NCBI GenBank assembly: GCA_902491575.1
Contig: CABUID010000020.1
Location: forward strand, 1 to 29,347
Origin: an uncultured Bacillota bacterium
GTDB taxonomy: Bacteria > Bacillota_I > Bacilli_A > RFN20 > CAG-631
DNA length: 29,347 nucleotides
Direction: 5' to 3'
The position numbers and the translations under genes are program-made. The notes beneath the pieces are model-generated. The model was not told the DNA's origin and searched no databases. It saw only the letters and a list, made by a program, of their open reading frames with translations. Positions 9,397 through 16,553 of the stretch are shown one piece after another. The number at the start of each line of letters is the position of its first letter. The first letter of the stretch is position 1.

Positions 9397-10248
9397 TTAT
9401 TTTTTTCTATCTTTTTCATTAGAATTTAACATATTTCCAACATGTTTCTTTTCGAAAAATAATTCTTTATTTGTAAAAACAATAATCATCGCTACTCCGG
9501 TAACGACTATTGTTTCTAAGCATTTTGTTTGTGGTGTCATAGCCATTTTTTCCTGCATTATGTTAAAAAACAAATGGAAAATGATACAGGCAAGCATGCT
9601 ACGATTGTTTTTTACATAAACCCAAGTTGTTAAAAATCCTAATGGAACAACACTAATTAAAAAATTCAACATATATCCAATACCAAGTTCTTTTAAACCA
9701 TAATGGTATGTTCCCTCTATCCAAAATAAAGGTAAATGCCATAATGCCCATACAAAGCCAAAAACAATTGATTCTGTAAACCAAGAAAAATAAGAAGCTA
9801 TAGCATCTTCACCATAACCTCTCCAACCAACTTCTTCTATAATTGCCGCTAATAAAATAGTCAACAATGCTGAAGTGCCACCTACTGAAAAAGAAAAATC
9901 TTCTGTAAAAGAAAACTGTTTCCATGATCCGCCAAAAAACGTAGAAATAAAAATAGAAAGTACAATAATTACAACAAAAACAAGTACAGCAAGGAAAATA
10001 TTAAAAGGTTTTATACGGTAAAAGCCAATTATTTTTCTCTTTAAATCTTGTTTCAATGCTTTGCAATTGGAAGTGAAAACCGTAATTATGGCTGTTATAG
10101 CAGGTGCTATTAAACCTAATAACATAAACACATTGGATAGATTATCGTTTGCGTTTTTACTGATAATGGCTGCAATTATCCAAAATAACCAAGAAGTAGC
10201 AAAGCAAATACTATAAAATCGAACCGGTTTATATTTATATTGAATCAT
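9397..10248 (-). CDS. CPBP-family intramembrane metalloprotease (CAAX-like)
   Basis: 283 residues with about eight hydrophobic segments. All CPBP/Abi motifs are present: EEVGWRG (EExxxR), FVWALWHLP with the metal-ligand His, and IIFHLFFN (HxxxN). These are glutamic-type or metal-dependent intramembrane proteases related to Rce1; in bacteria they take part in bacteriocin immunity, signalling or protein processing. The gene begins five bases after the stop of the XRE regulator, using an AAAGGA site inside the regulator's last codons, so the two form a coupled pair. The regulator probably controls the protease. The target is not evident. Confidence 0.9.
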   Translation of the reverse strand: MIQYKYKPVRFYSICFATSWLFWIIAAIISKNANDNLSNVFMLLGLIAPAITAIITVFTSNCKALKQDLKRKIIGFYRIKPFNIFLAVLVFVVIIVLSIFISTFFGGSWKQFSFTEDFSFSVGGTSALLTILLAAIIEEVGWRGYGEDAIASYFSWFTESIVFGFVWALWHLPLFWIEGTYHYGLKELGIGYMLNFLISVVPLGFLTTWVYVKNNRSMLACIIFHLFFNIMQEKMAMTPQTKCLETIVVTGVAMIIVFTNKELFFEKKHVGNMLNSNEKDRKK

Positions 10249-10253
10249 AAGGA

Positions 10254-11141
10254 TTATTCCTTTGGATGAAAAGTGGAAATAACTAATTCACTTTTAATGC
10301 CATTTAATTCGATTACATTATCGGCTTTTTGCATAGAAAAGGCTTTGGAGGGAATTCCATCTTTTTCAAAAGATAGCGTTGTTTTTATTCCTTTCTTGAT
10401 GGTCATAAATTCAACATTATCTGGAATAGTAATTCTGGATGTAGCTGAAATTTGATTAATCGCCACTGCTCCATTTAAACTTTTACATTCAATGTTCATA
10501 TCTAAGTTACTATTGATTTCAACGGTTCCTTTTACTTCCTGTAAATAAATATTGGATGATTTTACATCTAATTCAATATGCTTACAATCTAAATCTTTTA
10601 GTACAATTTCATCTGCATTTATTGCACATTCTATTCGCCCAATATATGATAAAGGCATTTGGATAAAAATAGATAATGCCTCTTTTGCATTTGCTTCTGT
10701 GATATCTTTTTTGCGGTGCAAATCAATATCAATTCTTTTTTTCACGTCATCAATTTTAATCTTAAAATCACTTTGTAATGTCGTCAAAGTATTCGAAGCC
10801 AATCGAATATGAATTTTTTCACCATTGTAACCTGATATACACAATTTTTTTGCTCCGCCAAGTTTCATATCATAATGCTTTAACTCGGCAATATCATATT
10901 CTGTTACGCTTTCAAATAAAAAATCATCTGATTTCTTTTCCATTAGTTTACTTGAAAGCAATTCATCTACAGAAATATGAAAAAGTTCAGAAATAGCCAT
11001 AATATTTTCAATATCAGGAATTCCCATATCGGTTTCCCATTTTGTAATTGCTTGTCGTGATACCCCTAGTTTTTCTGCAAGCTGTTCTTGCGAAAGATTC
11101 GCTTGTTTTCGTATGGTTTTTAATTTTTCTGCAAATGTCAT
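10254..11141 (-). CDS. XRE-family regulator with C-terminal DUF4097-like beta domain
   Basis: 295 residues. Residues about 6-62 form a Cro/CI-type helix-turn-helix (QEQLAEKLGVSRQAITKWE). The rest (about 75-290) is a run of short beta strands with alternating hydrophobics, resembling the DUF4097/adhesin-like beta-helix that binds or senses at membranes. The start ATG has AAGGAGG eight bases upstream. It heads a two-gene unit with the CPBP protease, a common pairing in Bacillota in which the regulator controls the membrane partner and itself. A promoter lies directly upstream (11170-11199); I did not find a convincing operator palindrome there. Confidence 0.85.
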   Translation of the reverse strand: MTFAEKLKTIRKQANLSQEQLAEKLGVSRQAITKWETDMGIPDIENIMAISELFHISVDELLSSKLMEKKSDDFLFESVTEYDIAELKHYDMKLGGAKKLCISGYNGEKIHIRLASNTLTTLQSDFKIKIDDVKKRIDIDLHRKKDITEANAKEALSIFIQMPLSYIGRIECAINADEIVLKDLDCKHIELDVKSSNIYLQEVKGTVEINSNLDMNIECKSLNGAVAINQISATSRITIPDNVEFMTIKKGIKTTLSFEKDGIPSKAFSMQKADNVIELNGIKSELVISTFHPKE

Positions 11142-11169
11142 CTTTAAAACCTCCTTATTAAGTAAGCTA

Positions 11170-11199
11170 AGTATAGGAAAAAAAGGATTGACATTGCAA
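11170..11199 (-). promoter_or_regulatory. Promoter of the XRE-CPBP operon
   Basis: On the minus strand, -35 TTGCAA (11194-11199) and -10 TATACT (11170-11175) are spaced 18 bases, about 30 bases upstream of the AGGAGG of the regulator. The close spacing would allow repression by the regulator's own product. Confidence 0.5.
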
Positions 11200-11446
11200 G
11201 CAAACTAAAACGTCATTCTTAATTTTTCTGCTACTTTACGTGGCATTTATTAAAATTTAGCATATTTATCGATAAATTTCTATGTTTTTTTAACTTAAAA
11301 AATAAATTGACGCTTTCCTTAACATCGAAAATACCATTTTTTTAAATCTATTACTATAAATATCTTAAATATATTCATCATCAAAAGATATAATTTTTTC
11401 CACTATCTATGGATATATTTTTTTTCTTAATATGAAATTTATCATC
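11200..11446. other. Intergenic A/T-rich DNA, no gene found
   Basis: Together with the flanking promoter and terminator this is a 388-base gap (11142-11529). I see no open frame with a ribosome site, no relic protein similarity and no repeat in it. Confidence 0.6.
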
Positions 11447-11483
11447 AAAAAAATCCAAACTTTTTTGCTAAAATAAGTTTGGA
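11447..11483 (-). terminator. Intrinsic terminator of the DUF2798 gene
   Basis: A 9-bp stem (11454-11462 pairs with 11475-11483; TCCAAACTT) with a 12-base loop is followed on the minus strand by seven T (11453-11447). It lies about 45 bases after the stop codon of the DUF2798 gene. Confidence 0.85.
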
Positions 11484-11529
11484 AATATTTTGTTATATAT
11501 ACTTTTAAAATGAAACAAAATCAACGTCT

Positions 11530-12066
11530 TTAATGTCGAATAAGGAGTCTAAATAAAATTCTGACAAGAGGTTGAATAAAGAAAAGCTGTGAGAAAAATG
11601 CAAATGGGAAATTATAACACATTAGTTTTATCCAATCTGCTATTAGTGTTAAAAAGTGAAATCCATTATAATAAGGATAGTATAAAAAAGCAGCAATTAA
11701 ACTCATGGATGTACACATGATAAAAACCGTCACACAGATAATTACGGATTCAAATAAAACAGGATGTGTTGTTTGCCTATCAAAATGCTTAGTAGCTATT
11801 TTAAAAGAAAATGGTTGACCTAAAATCATTTCTAATGTCATTGCAAATACAAACTCAACGATAATGACTAACCAAATTGGACACATATTCCCAAGCATGT
11901 ATATACCGCCTTGTTGATGAATCGCTTGAAGGACAGAGTTTGTATGGTTGATATTCATTAATGTGGATCCGTTTATTACATATAAACTATAAAACACATA
12001 AGCATGAACAGTAATAATGACTGTCATTAAAGCAAAAAGTAATTTTTGTTTTTTGTTTTTGGGCAT
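11530..12066 (-). CDS. DUF2798-type membrane protein
   Basis: 178 residues with four hydrophobic segments in two similar halves. Its N terminus (MPKNKKQKLLFALMTVIIT) and the internal GQPFSFKIATK are typical of the DUF2798 group, small polytopic proteins of unknown activity. The frame is open back to 12183, but that extension runs through a structured leader and ends next to a perfect terminator. The ATG at 12064-12066 has GAAGGA eight bases upstream and is the real start. Expression is probably controlled by conditional termination in the 135-base leader (12111-12202). It is monocistronic, with a terminator at 11447-11483. Confidence 0.75.
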   Translation of the reverse strand: MPKNKKQKLLFALMTVIITVHAYVFYSLYVINGSTLMNINHTNSVLQAIHQQGGIYMLGNMCPIWLVIIVEFVFAMTLEMILGQPFSFKIATKHFDRQTTHPVLFESVIICVTVFIMCTSMSLIAAFLYYPYYNGFHFLTLIADWIKLMCYNFPFAFFSQLFFIQPLVRILFRLLIRH

Positions 12067-12110
12067 AAAATGATTCCTTCTTTCTATTGATTTTTTATTT
12101 AAGAAAACAT

Positions 12111-12202
12111 AAAAAAAACACATGAGCCTCATCCTTTTTAGTTCCGTGATCAGGTTTACGAGATTACTCTCTACATGTGTCATCTAAGTATTCTTAAAAA
12201 CT
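12111..12202 (-). promoter_or_regulatory. Structured 5' leader ending in an intrinsic terminator (candidate riboswitch/attenuator)
   Basis: Between the promoter at 12210-12239 and the DUF2798 start lies an RNA that can fold as a three-way junction. P1 pairs 12118-12124 with 12174-12180 (ACACATG/CATGTGT). P2 is 12160-12171, a GAGA/UCUC stem closed by a GUAA tetraloop. P3 pairs 12127-12133 with 12148-12154 with one mismatch. The 3' strand of P1 runs straight into eight T (12118-12111), followed by the ribosome site and start codon about 45 bases on. This is the layout of a transcription attenuator placed before one gene. I could not match it to a known riboswitch class. Confidence 0.55.
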
Positions 12203-12209
12203 CTTAGTT

Positions 12210-12239
12210 ATTATACTATAAATTTACTTTTTTCGGCAA
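12210..12239 (-). promoter_or_regulatory. Promoter of the DUF2798 leader and gene
   Basis: On the minus strand, -10 TATAAT (12210-12215) is a perfect consensus, with -35 TTGCCG (12234-12239) 18 bases upstream. The predicted start near 12202 gives an untranslated leader of roughly 135 bases. Confidence 0.6.
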
Positions 12240-12311
12240 GAAAGAAATTGAATAATTAAAACAAATATTTTTCTTTGTCATTTAACGTATATTTTTGTTA
12301 TCTATGAATTT

Positions 12312-12773
12312 TTAAACAATCATTTCATTACGAAGTAGATAAAGATAATTTATGAATTCTTCTTCTGTTAAAATGGTTTTTCTTTTGTCGTGTTTACCGA
12401 TAGAATGTTTTAATAAACAATTCTTACTACTTTTTAAAGCATTATAAAAGGCTTCATTTTTTAACATTTCCTTATAAGCTCTTAAAAGAAGTTCGTCAAA
12501 TTCTTTACTTATTCTTTTATATCTTTTTCCTTGCCAGTATAAGTTTCCACTAAATCGCCAAAAAAATTTCTTTTTTCCTGCTTTTTTGGCTTCTTTACCG
12601 ACAAGACCACAAATTTTTATTTGTTTTTTAATACTACGATATTTTAAAGATTGTAAAAAACCTTCCATACATGCACATTCCACTCCATCCATTATAAAAT
12701 TGTTTGGACTAAAATTAGATAATATATTTGCGGGGTAATCACCTTTACTATAAATATCGATCAAATTTGACAT
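12312..12773 (-). CDS. NADAR-like (DUF1768/YbiA-related) domain protein
   Basis: 153 residues. The N-terminal part follows the NADAR pattern: LSNFSPNNFIMDGVE, then CMEGFLQSLKY (the place of the usual ExxxQxxK helix), then GKEAKKAGK. HSIGKHDK and a helical end follow. NADAR proteins cleave N-glycosidic bonds of ADP-ribose-like compounds, including ADP-ribosylated guanine in DNA and riboflavin-pathway intermediates. This is a divergent, stand-alone member with no DarT-like partner beside it, so its substrate is open. Its ribosome site is only moderate (GGAAAGAG). It lies 67 bases after the YwaF-like gene, with a TATAAT box (12814-12819) in the gap. Confidence 0.6.
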   Translation of the reverse strand: MSNLIDIYSKGDYPANILSNFSPNNFIMDGVECACMEGFLQSLKYRSIKKQIKICGLVGKEAKKAGKKKFFWRFSGNLYWQGKRYKRISKEFDELLLRAYKEMLKNEAFYNALKSSKNCLLKHSIGKHDKRKTILTEEEFINYLYLLRNEMIV

Positions 12774-12813
12774 CTTTTTTCTCTTTCCTTTTTTTAATTT
12801 TTATTTATGATAC

Positions 12814-12819
12814 ATTATA
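12814..12819 (-). promoter_or_regulatory. Putative -10 box for the NADAR-like gene
   Basis: Minus-strand TATAAT preceded directly by TTG, about 40 bases before the start codon. No convincing -35 box is visible, so this is a weak call. Confidence 0.3.
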
Positions 12820-12840
12820 CAAGTGGATATTTTTAAGTTG

Positions 12841-13614
12841 TTAGCCTTTCTTTTTATAAAATATATTGTGGGTTTGATAATCTTTATCTTTTCGATAGAA
12901 AAGTTTTTGAATATTATAAATACCATACAATAAAACTGCAAAAATAAGGATCATTGAAATAGTATATATCCAATTAATTGTAAACCATCCATATTTTGCC
13001 CGTTCACCAATATATAAAAATTCTAAAGGTACACCATCCGCATTATAGATGTAAAAATAATTGATGGAATAACCTTTCACATCATTAAAATATGAGTTTA
13101 AGATGATAGCAGGAATTAATAATATAAAGATAACTCCTATTCCATATAAGAAAGATTTAAAATCAATTCTTACAATTTTAAGCATTACTGCATAAAGTGC
13201 TCCAACCACAATTAATAAGTGTCCCCAAATATAAGCTTGTGCGCGTATACACCAAATCGTGTTATAATTTGCTAAACTATCTGCAAATATTAAAGAAGCA
13301 AAAGCTGCAAAAAGATTTAAACTCCAAATAATGGATGTAGAAATTTTACTTCTAAACACAAGACTTATAAATACCATAATATTTCCAAAATGACAAACTT
13401 GTAATGGAATAATTTCTGGGTCAAAGCCATTCGATAAGTAAATATCTATATTTCGGGTTATTAAAACCGCTAGTGATAATACACCAATGATTACTCCAAT
13501 AATATATCGTGTCTTATAAGAACGTTTTCTAAGTGAAAAGTATAAAATAGACATGATAATAATGGGTGAAAGTATATAAAGAATATGCCAAACTGACCAT
13601 AATTCAAATTTCAT
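12841..13614 (-). CDS. YwaF/TIGR02206-family integral membrane protein
   Basis: 257 residues with about seven hydrophobic segments. Motifs match the YwaF/TIGR02206 group: WHILYILSP at the N terminus, PLQVCHFGN in helix 3, and NLFAAFASLIFAD followed by a conserved His in YIWGHLLIV. The function of the family is unknown. The start ATG has AAAGGGG ten bases upstream, and an extended -10 (TGCTATAAT) lies just before that. It may be co-transcribed with the downstream NADAR-like gene, 67 bases away. Confidence 0.8.
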   Translation of the reverse strand: MKFELWSVWHILYILSPIIIMSILYFSLRKRSYKTRYIIGVIIGVLSLAVLITRNIDIYLSNGFDPEIIPLQVCHFGNIMVFISLVFRSKISTSIIWSLNLFAAFASLIFADSLANYNTIWCIRAQAYIWGHLLIVVGALYAVMLKIVRIDFKSFLYGIGVIFILLIPAIILNSYFNDVKGYSINYFYIYNADGVPLEFLYIGERAKYGWFTINWIYTISMILIFAVLLYGIYNIQKLFYRKDKDYQTHNIFYKKKG

Positions 13615-13637
13615 TTTAATATAACCCCTTTCCTTTC

Positions 13638-13649
13638 ATTATTATAGCA
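13638..13649 (-). promoter_or_regulatory. Extended -10 promoter of the YwaF-like gene
   Basis: Minus-strand TGCTATAAT (core TATAAT at 13641-13646) about 25 bases before the start codon. A TG one base upstream makes an extended -10, which tolerates the poor -35 (TAGTTT, 17 bases upstream). Confidence 0.5.
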
Positions 13650-13907
13650 CATATCTAATGACAAAACTATTTGGAAATATCTCTCAGTAAATTATCTTAT
13701 TCACTTTCCTTATTTGATAATTTTAAATTAATCTTAATCTCTTTAAACATATTATCTTTTAATATAAACTTAAATAATTATCAATACCTGCTGTAAAAAG
13801 TTGGTAAGCCTAATCGTTTTATTGCTTATTTCTTACTTTTGAAAGCCATTCTCCCGTATCTATTACTTTAAAAGAATATTCTAGATGCCTAGATTTTGCT
13901 ATTTATT
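13650..13907. other. Intergenic A/T-rich DNA with scraps of decayed coding sequence
   Basis: No intact gene. On the minus strand around 13800-13900 short open stretches read like eroded protein (for example SFKVIDTGEWLSKVR), broken by stops and frameshifts, but I do not recognise them. The region borders the ATPase relic at 13908-14060 and marks the left edge of the decayed accessory zone. Confidence 0.4.
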
Positions 13908-14060
13908 ATTTTGGATATGCATCTTTTATTTTTAAAAGAAATCCACTTCTCTTGCAAAGTTTTTTTCATCATGGATATATATTTTCTCATTTTTTAATTG
14001 GCACAAAGTCAATTTCTTTTTGATAAAATACTCCCACAAATTTTTATTGTTTTCTCGAAA
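13908..14060 (-). pseudogene. Relic of a DUF4143 AAA-ATPase C terminus
   Basis: Read on the minus strand across frameshifts, the fragments KFVGVFYQKEIDFVPIK, NEKIYIHDEKNFAREVDFF and LKIKDAYPK appear in order. The pattern KEIDFV...EKIYIQ...RE...LKIKDAYPK is the end of the DUF4143 domain of bacterial AAA ATPases common in anaerobic Bacillota. At least two frame changes and several stops separate the pieces, and the ATPase domain itself is absent. A plus-strand ORF over 14020-14229 is a chance frame. The call rests on remembered family sequence, not on a search. Confidence 0.5.
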
Positions 14061-14242
14061 TAAAATGCTTTTCAAGCATCGAAAAGTTTATAGTTTTAAA
14101 TTAAGACATCCTCAAATCTTTTTATATTTTCTTTGGCAAAAAAAACTTCAAAAAAGATTTATAATAATTTATTTGCCTATTTTGAAGACGATACATTCTT
14201 ACAAGTATGTATTATTTATTTTGATATGAATTCTTATTTTAT

Positions 14243-14492
14243 TTAGTCTTCAACTTTCCATTTAAATCTTGATTTAAAATCATTAAAACATGTCTTACAA
14301 ATAAATCTATAATTATCTATAGTGCAATAACATTCATCTTTTGTATCAATAGATATTTTATCCATACAAAATTCGCAATGTTCATGTCTATAAATATTAT
14401 TTTTAAATAGCAAAGATTCGCTTGGTATTATTTTTTTTTAAACATATACATAACATATATTTTTCTTGATTCGTTAATCTCCAATCTTCCAT
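14243..14492 (-). pseudogene. Frameshifted Cys-rich WRLTNQEKY-type small protein
   Basis: A good ribosome site (AAGGAG) precedes ATG at 14490-14492. The protein starts MEDWRLTNQEKYMLC and goes out of frame in a run of nine A on the minus strand (plus 14431-14439). In the next frame it continues IIPSESLLFKNNIYRHEHCE, then FCMDKIS, YCTIDNYRFICKTCF and NDFKSRFKWKVED to a TAA. Together these make a whole protein of about 83 residues with two CxxC-like pairs (HCEFC and CKTC), a zinc-binding-like pattern. Eight A would restore the frame. The family is one I associate with accessory and toxin-immunity loci; its role is unknown. Confidence 0.65.
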
Positions 14493-14555
14493 ATTTATTT
14501 TCTCCTTATTTATTTTAAAATCTATGATAAATCTATACTACTCTTTATGATTTTT

Positions 14556-14828
14556 TTAATCAATATCTAATAGTTCAAGAAAATATTTATAAATAACTTC
14601 AAGATTTCAGTGTATTTCATGAAGAATCATGTTTATAATAAAACTATTACAATCATACATGAAATTGTAACCACTAAAATTTTTAACCTCCATATTTACG
14701 TGATAAATGAAACTATCCTTCAGCAATTATTCCTTTAAAACAATTATAAGTGAAACGTCAATTTTGATACCAATAAAACCTTCAATAAACGGAATTGATA
14801 TAGATAAACTAAAATCAATAACATTGTA
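14556..14828 (-). pseudogene. Decayed immunity-like gene with in-frame stops
   Basis: One minus-strand frame over about 90 codons reads as protein with two internal stops (TAA, then TGA): SISIPFIEGFIGIKIDVSL, then after the first stop HVNMEVKNFSGYNFMYD and INMILHEIH, then after the second NLEVIYKYFLELLDID and a TAA. The even composition and long same-frame continuity argue for a former gene. Its place at the end of the toxin-immunity array suggests an immunity protein, but I do not recognise the family. It sits between two other small genes of the array. Confidence 0.4.
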
Positions 14829-14904
14829 CTACAAAGTGTAAAGTTTAAAAAGTCTAAGAATTTAATATCATATATTTTGACATATTTTTTAACTACTATA
14901 TCGA

Positions 14905-14945
14905 TAAAAAAGGGAAACATATTTTTGTTTAGTTATGTTTCCCTT
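14905..14945 (-). terminator. Intrinsic terminator after the small membrane protein gene
   Basis: A perfect 12-bp stem pairs 14910-14921 with 14934-14945 (AAGGGAAACATA), followed on the minus strand by six T (14910-14905). It lies about 33 bases after the stop of the 59-residue gene and ends transcription of the main part of the cassette array. Confidence 0.85.
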
Positions 14946-14977
14946 CTTGATTGAAATTTGAAATGAGTTTTTAACTT

Positions 14978-15157
14978 TTATTCAGGATAAATAATATTTA
15001 CTTCTAATACAATGGTGCTTTTTGGTAAATAACTATTGGCAAAAGTTTTACCCCTCAATGTATGAATACCACTGATTATTAAAAAAATTCCAGCTATCAA
15101 AATACCTATTGCTACAAATAATAATACATTACGATAATAATCATAATCAAATTTCAT
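14978..15157 (-). CDS. 59-residue single-span membrane protein
   Basis: An intact short ORF (MKFDYDYYRNVLLFVAIGIL...) with one long hydrophobic helix over about residues 11-30, a basic loop (TLRGK) and a polar C terminus ending NIIYPE. Base use is that of a real gene and it is followed at once by a strong terminator. The ribosome site is weak (GTAGAG nine bases upstream). It follows the immunity gene of cassette D on the same strand, so it may be an extra immunity or accessory membrane protein. I do not recognise a family. Confidence 0.6.
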   Translation of the reverse strand: MKFDYDYYRNVLLFVAIGILIAGIFLIISGIHTLRGKTFANSYLPKSTIVLEVNIIYPE

Positions 15158-15318
15158 AGAATTCTCTACTTTTCACTCTTTATAGTACTTACCAATTAAA
15201 ACCTCAAATAGAAATGTCCTATTGATTCACCTACAAATTCTATTATTTCATTGGTAACTACAAAACAAAAGTTACAATTTTCACAACATATCCTTTTCTT
15301 TTCAAACCAGCATTCAAG

Positions 15319-15813
15319 TTACTTGTCATAAATGCTTTTGTCATTTTTAGAACGATAAGGACAAATCACTGCTTCTGATTGAATACTATCTAATATAACA
15401 ACTCTCTTGTTTTCTAAATTCGATTCTTTAAAATTACTAATTACTTTACTTAAAATTGCACTATCTTTACAACAGATTTCAAGATTTCGATGATCAATAA
15501 TTACTAATGACATAAAATAATTTGAATCTATAAAATCTTTGTAAGTCGTTATATTTTCGGTGTTCTCTTTAATAGTATTTAAGAATAATTCTAAAAACTC
15601 TGGGTACACTTCGCAATTATCATATATTAACTCTTTTTTTGCAAGAGTCGGATCAATATAGTCTAATTCATTATAATCATTAATCATCGTTGTTTTTCCA
15701 TATGATTCCCAAAAATTAATATTAAAGTTCCAAGAAGAAATATCTATATCTTTAAATAAAACCTTAAAGATATTTTTTGACCAGTTATCAAATTTTAAAG
15801 TTGCTCCTACCAT
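15319..15813 (-). CDS. Putative immunity protein of cassette D
   Basis: 164 residues, soluble, acidic, rich in aromatic residues (FDNWSKNIFKVLF, NFNINFWESY) and without a signal peptide. I do not recognise the family. Position gives the role: its ATG overlaps the end of the cassette D toxin frame (TGG TAG at 15807-15812 within ATGGTAGG), the usual toxin-then-immunity coupling. AAAGGAG lies ten bases upstream. After its TAA the same frame runs on for about 36 codons with CCENCNFC and other cysteines, so the present stop may have truncated a longer protein. It should bind and block the tip D toxin; that is inference from context. Confidence 0.6.
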   Translation of the reverse strand: MVGATLKFDNWSKNIFKVLFKDIDISSWNFNINFWESYGKTTMINDYNELDYIDPTLAKKELIYDNCEVYPEFLELFLNTIKENTENITTYKDFIDSNYFMSLVIIDHRNLEICCKDSAILSKVISNFKESNLENKRVVILDSIQSEAVICPYRSKNDKSIYDK

Positions 15814-16456
15814 GTATTATCATCTCCTTTGCCAAACAATATAGCCCAAAAAGCTAGAAAAGATGTGACAACAGCGGGTATTAATGCATCATCAGCGACA
15901 CCAACACCCGTGCTATCATTTGCAACTAACCATATTAACGTGACTCCAGTTCCAATAATTCCTAATGCTGCTACTACCTTACTTGGTTTTTTTGCTGGTC
16001 CTCTATTAGGTTTTTCGTCATCCCAATTCCAATCGTGATCATGATCATGCCCTATTGCTCCCCCCCGGATGATGATTATAATCTACAACTACTCTACCAT
16101 CCGGACCCAATTCTCTTTCTCTATAAGGAGAACCATCTGGCAGTTTCTGTTTTCTAACACTATTTTGAATCACTTTTTGTGGGCAATGAATGTGGCATAG
16201 GACCATTCTTTTTTACAAACATATAATAGCGTAAAACATATTTGGTTCCATAAATTAAATAAACCATAAATGTGGGAATTATATAATTACTTATTAACAC
16301 ATTATTAATAGGGTTATTACTACAATAGCAATATAAATTTAATCCTATTAAATTATTAAAATTATCAACAGATATAAATCTATGCAATTCTGGCGAATAA
16401 TACCTAGAATTCAAATAATAGAAACCAGTTTTTTCATCGATGACGCGAATATCCAC
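15807..16456 (-). pseudogene. Orphan Rhs tip D, frameshifted
   Basis: The start carries the end of the Rhs core (DIRVIDEKTGFYYLNSRYY, HRFISVD, GLNLYCYCSNNPI) but lacks the following D-P-x-G. The first frame stops at 16160. The toxin continues in another frame from about 16200: VRKQKLPDGSPYRERELGPD, then VVVDYNHHPGG. At a run of seven C (plus 16060-16066) it must shift again to give HDHDHDWNWDDEKPNRG, two hydrophobic segments and a stop at 15807. So at least two frame changes break it. The His/Asp-rich domain resembles metal-dependent polymorphic toxins, but I cannot name the activity. No ribosome site precedes it. Confidence 0.65.
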
Positions 16457-16551
16457 GAAAGGACACTATGTTTATCTGTGACAAAATCCGAAAATTTGTA
16501 GGCAGGATAAGGAGTTGCCACAAATACAATTTCCGATACCCTATAAGCGGG
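16375..16551 (-). repeat. Shortened copy of the Rhs junction repeat (cassette D)
   Basis: Matches the longer copies at 18582-18930 and 19689-20033: the coding half (DIRV...FYYLNSRYY) plus the far non-coding half with GGCAGGATAAGGAGTTGCCA and the ATACCCT...GCGGG end. The middle, including the AATCGGG hairpin and CTTATCCTGCC, is missing, consistent with an internal deletion. Confidence 0.65.
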
Positions 16552-16553
16552 AT

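Noticed and set aside
12147..12156. AACCTGATC resembling part of a TPP riboswitch in the DUF2798 leader
   Set aside because: The CTGAGA and GCGTAGGGA parts of the TPP aptamer are absent and the downstream gene has no thiamine link, so the match is taken as chance.
14020..14229. Plus-strand ORF of 69 codons
   Set aside because: No ribosome site, biased A/T composition, and it overlaps a relic readable on the other strand.
14556..14828. In-frame TGA that could encode Trp, hinting at a mycoplasma-type code
   Set aside because: TGG is used for Trp throughout, and TGA is a true stop for the metallophosphatase at 2014-2016. The same frame also has an internal TAA, so this is decay, not recoding.
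15829..16038. Plus-strand ORF over the end of tip D, and similar plus-strand frames at 4883-5101, 9392-9619, 18174-18560 and 20949-21278
   Set aside because: These are antisense shadows of minus-strand genes, without ribosome sites or recognisable protein features.
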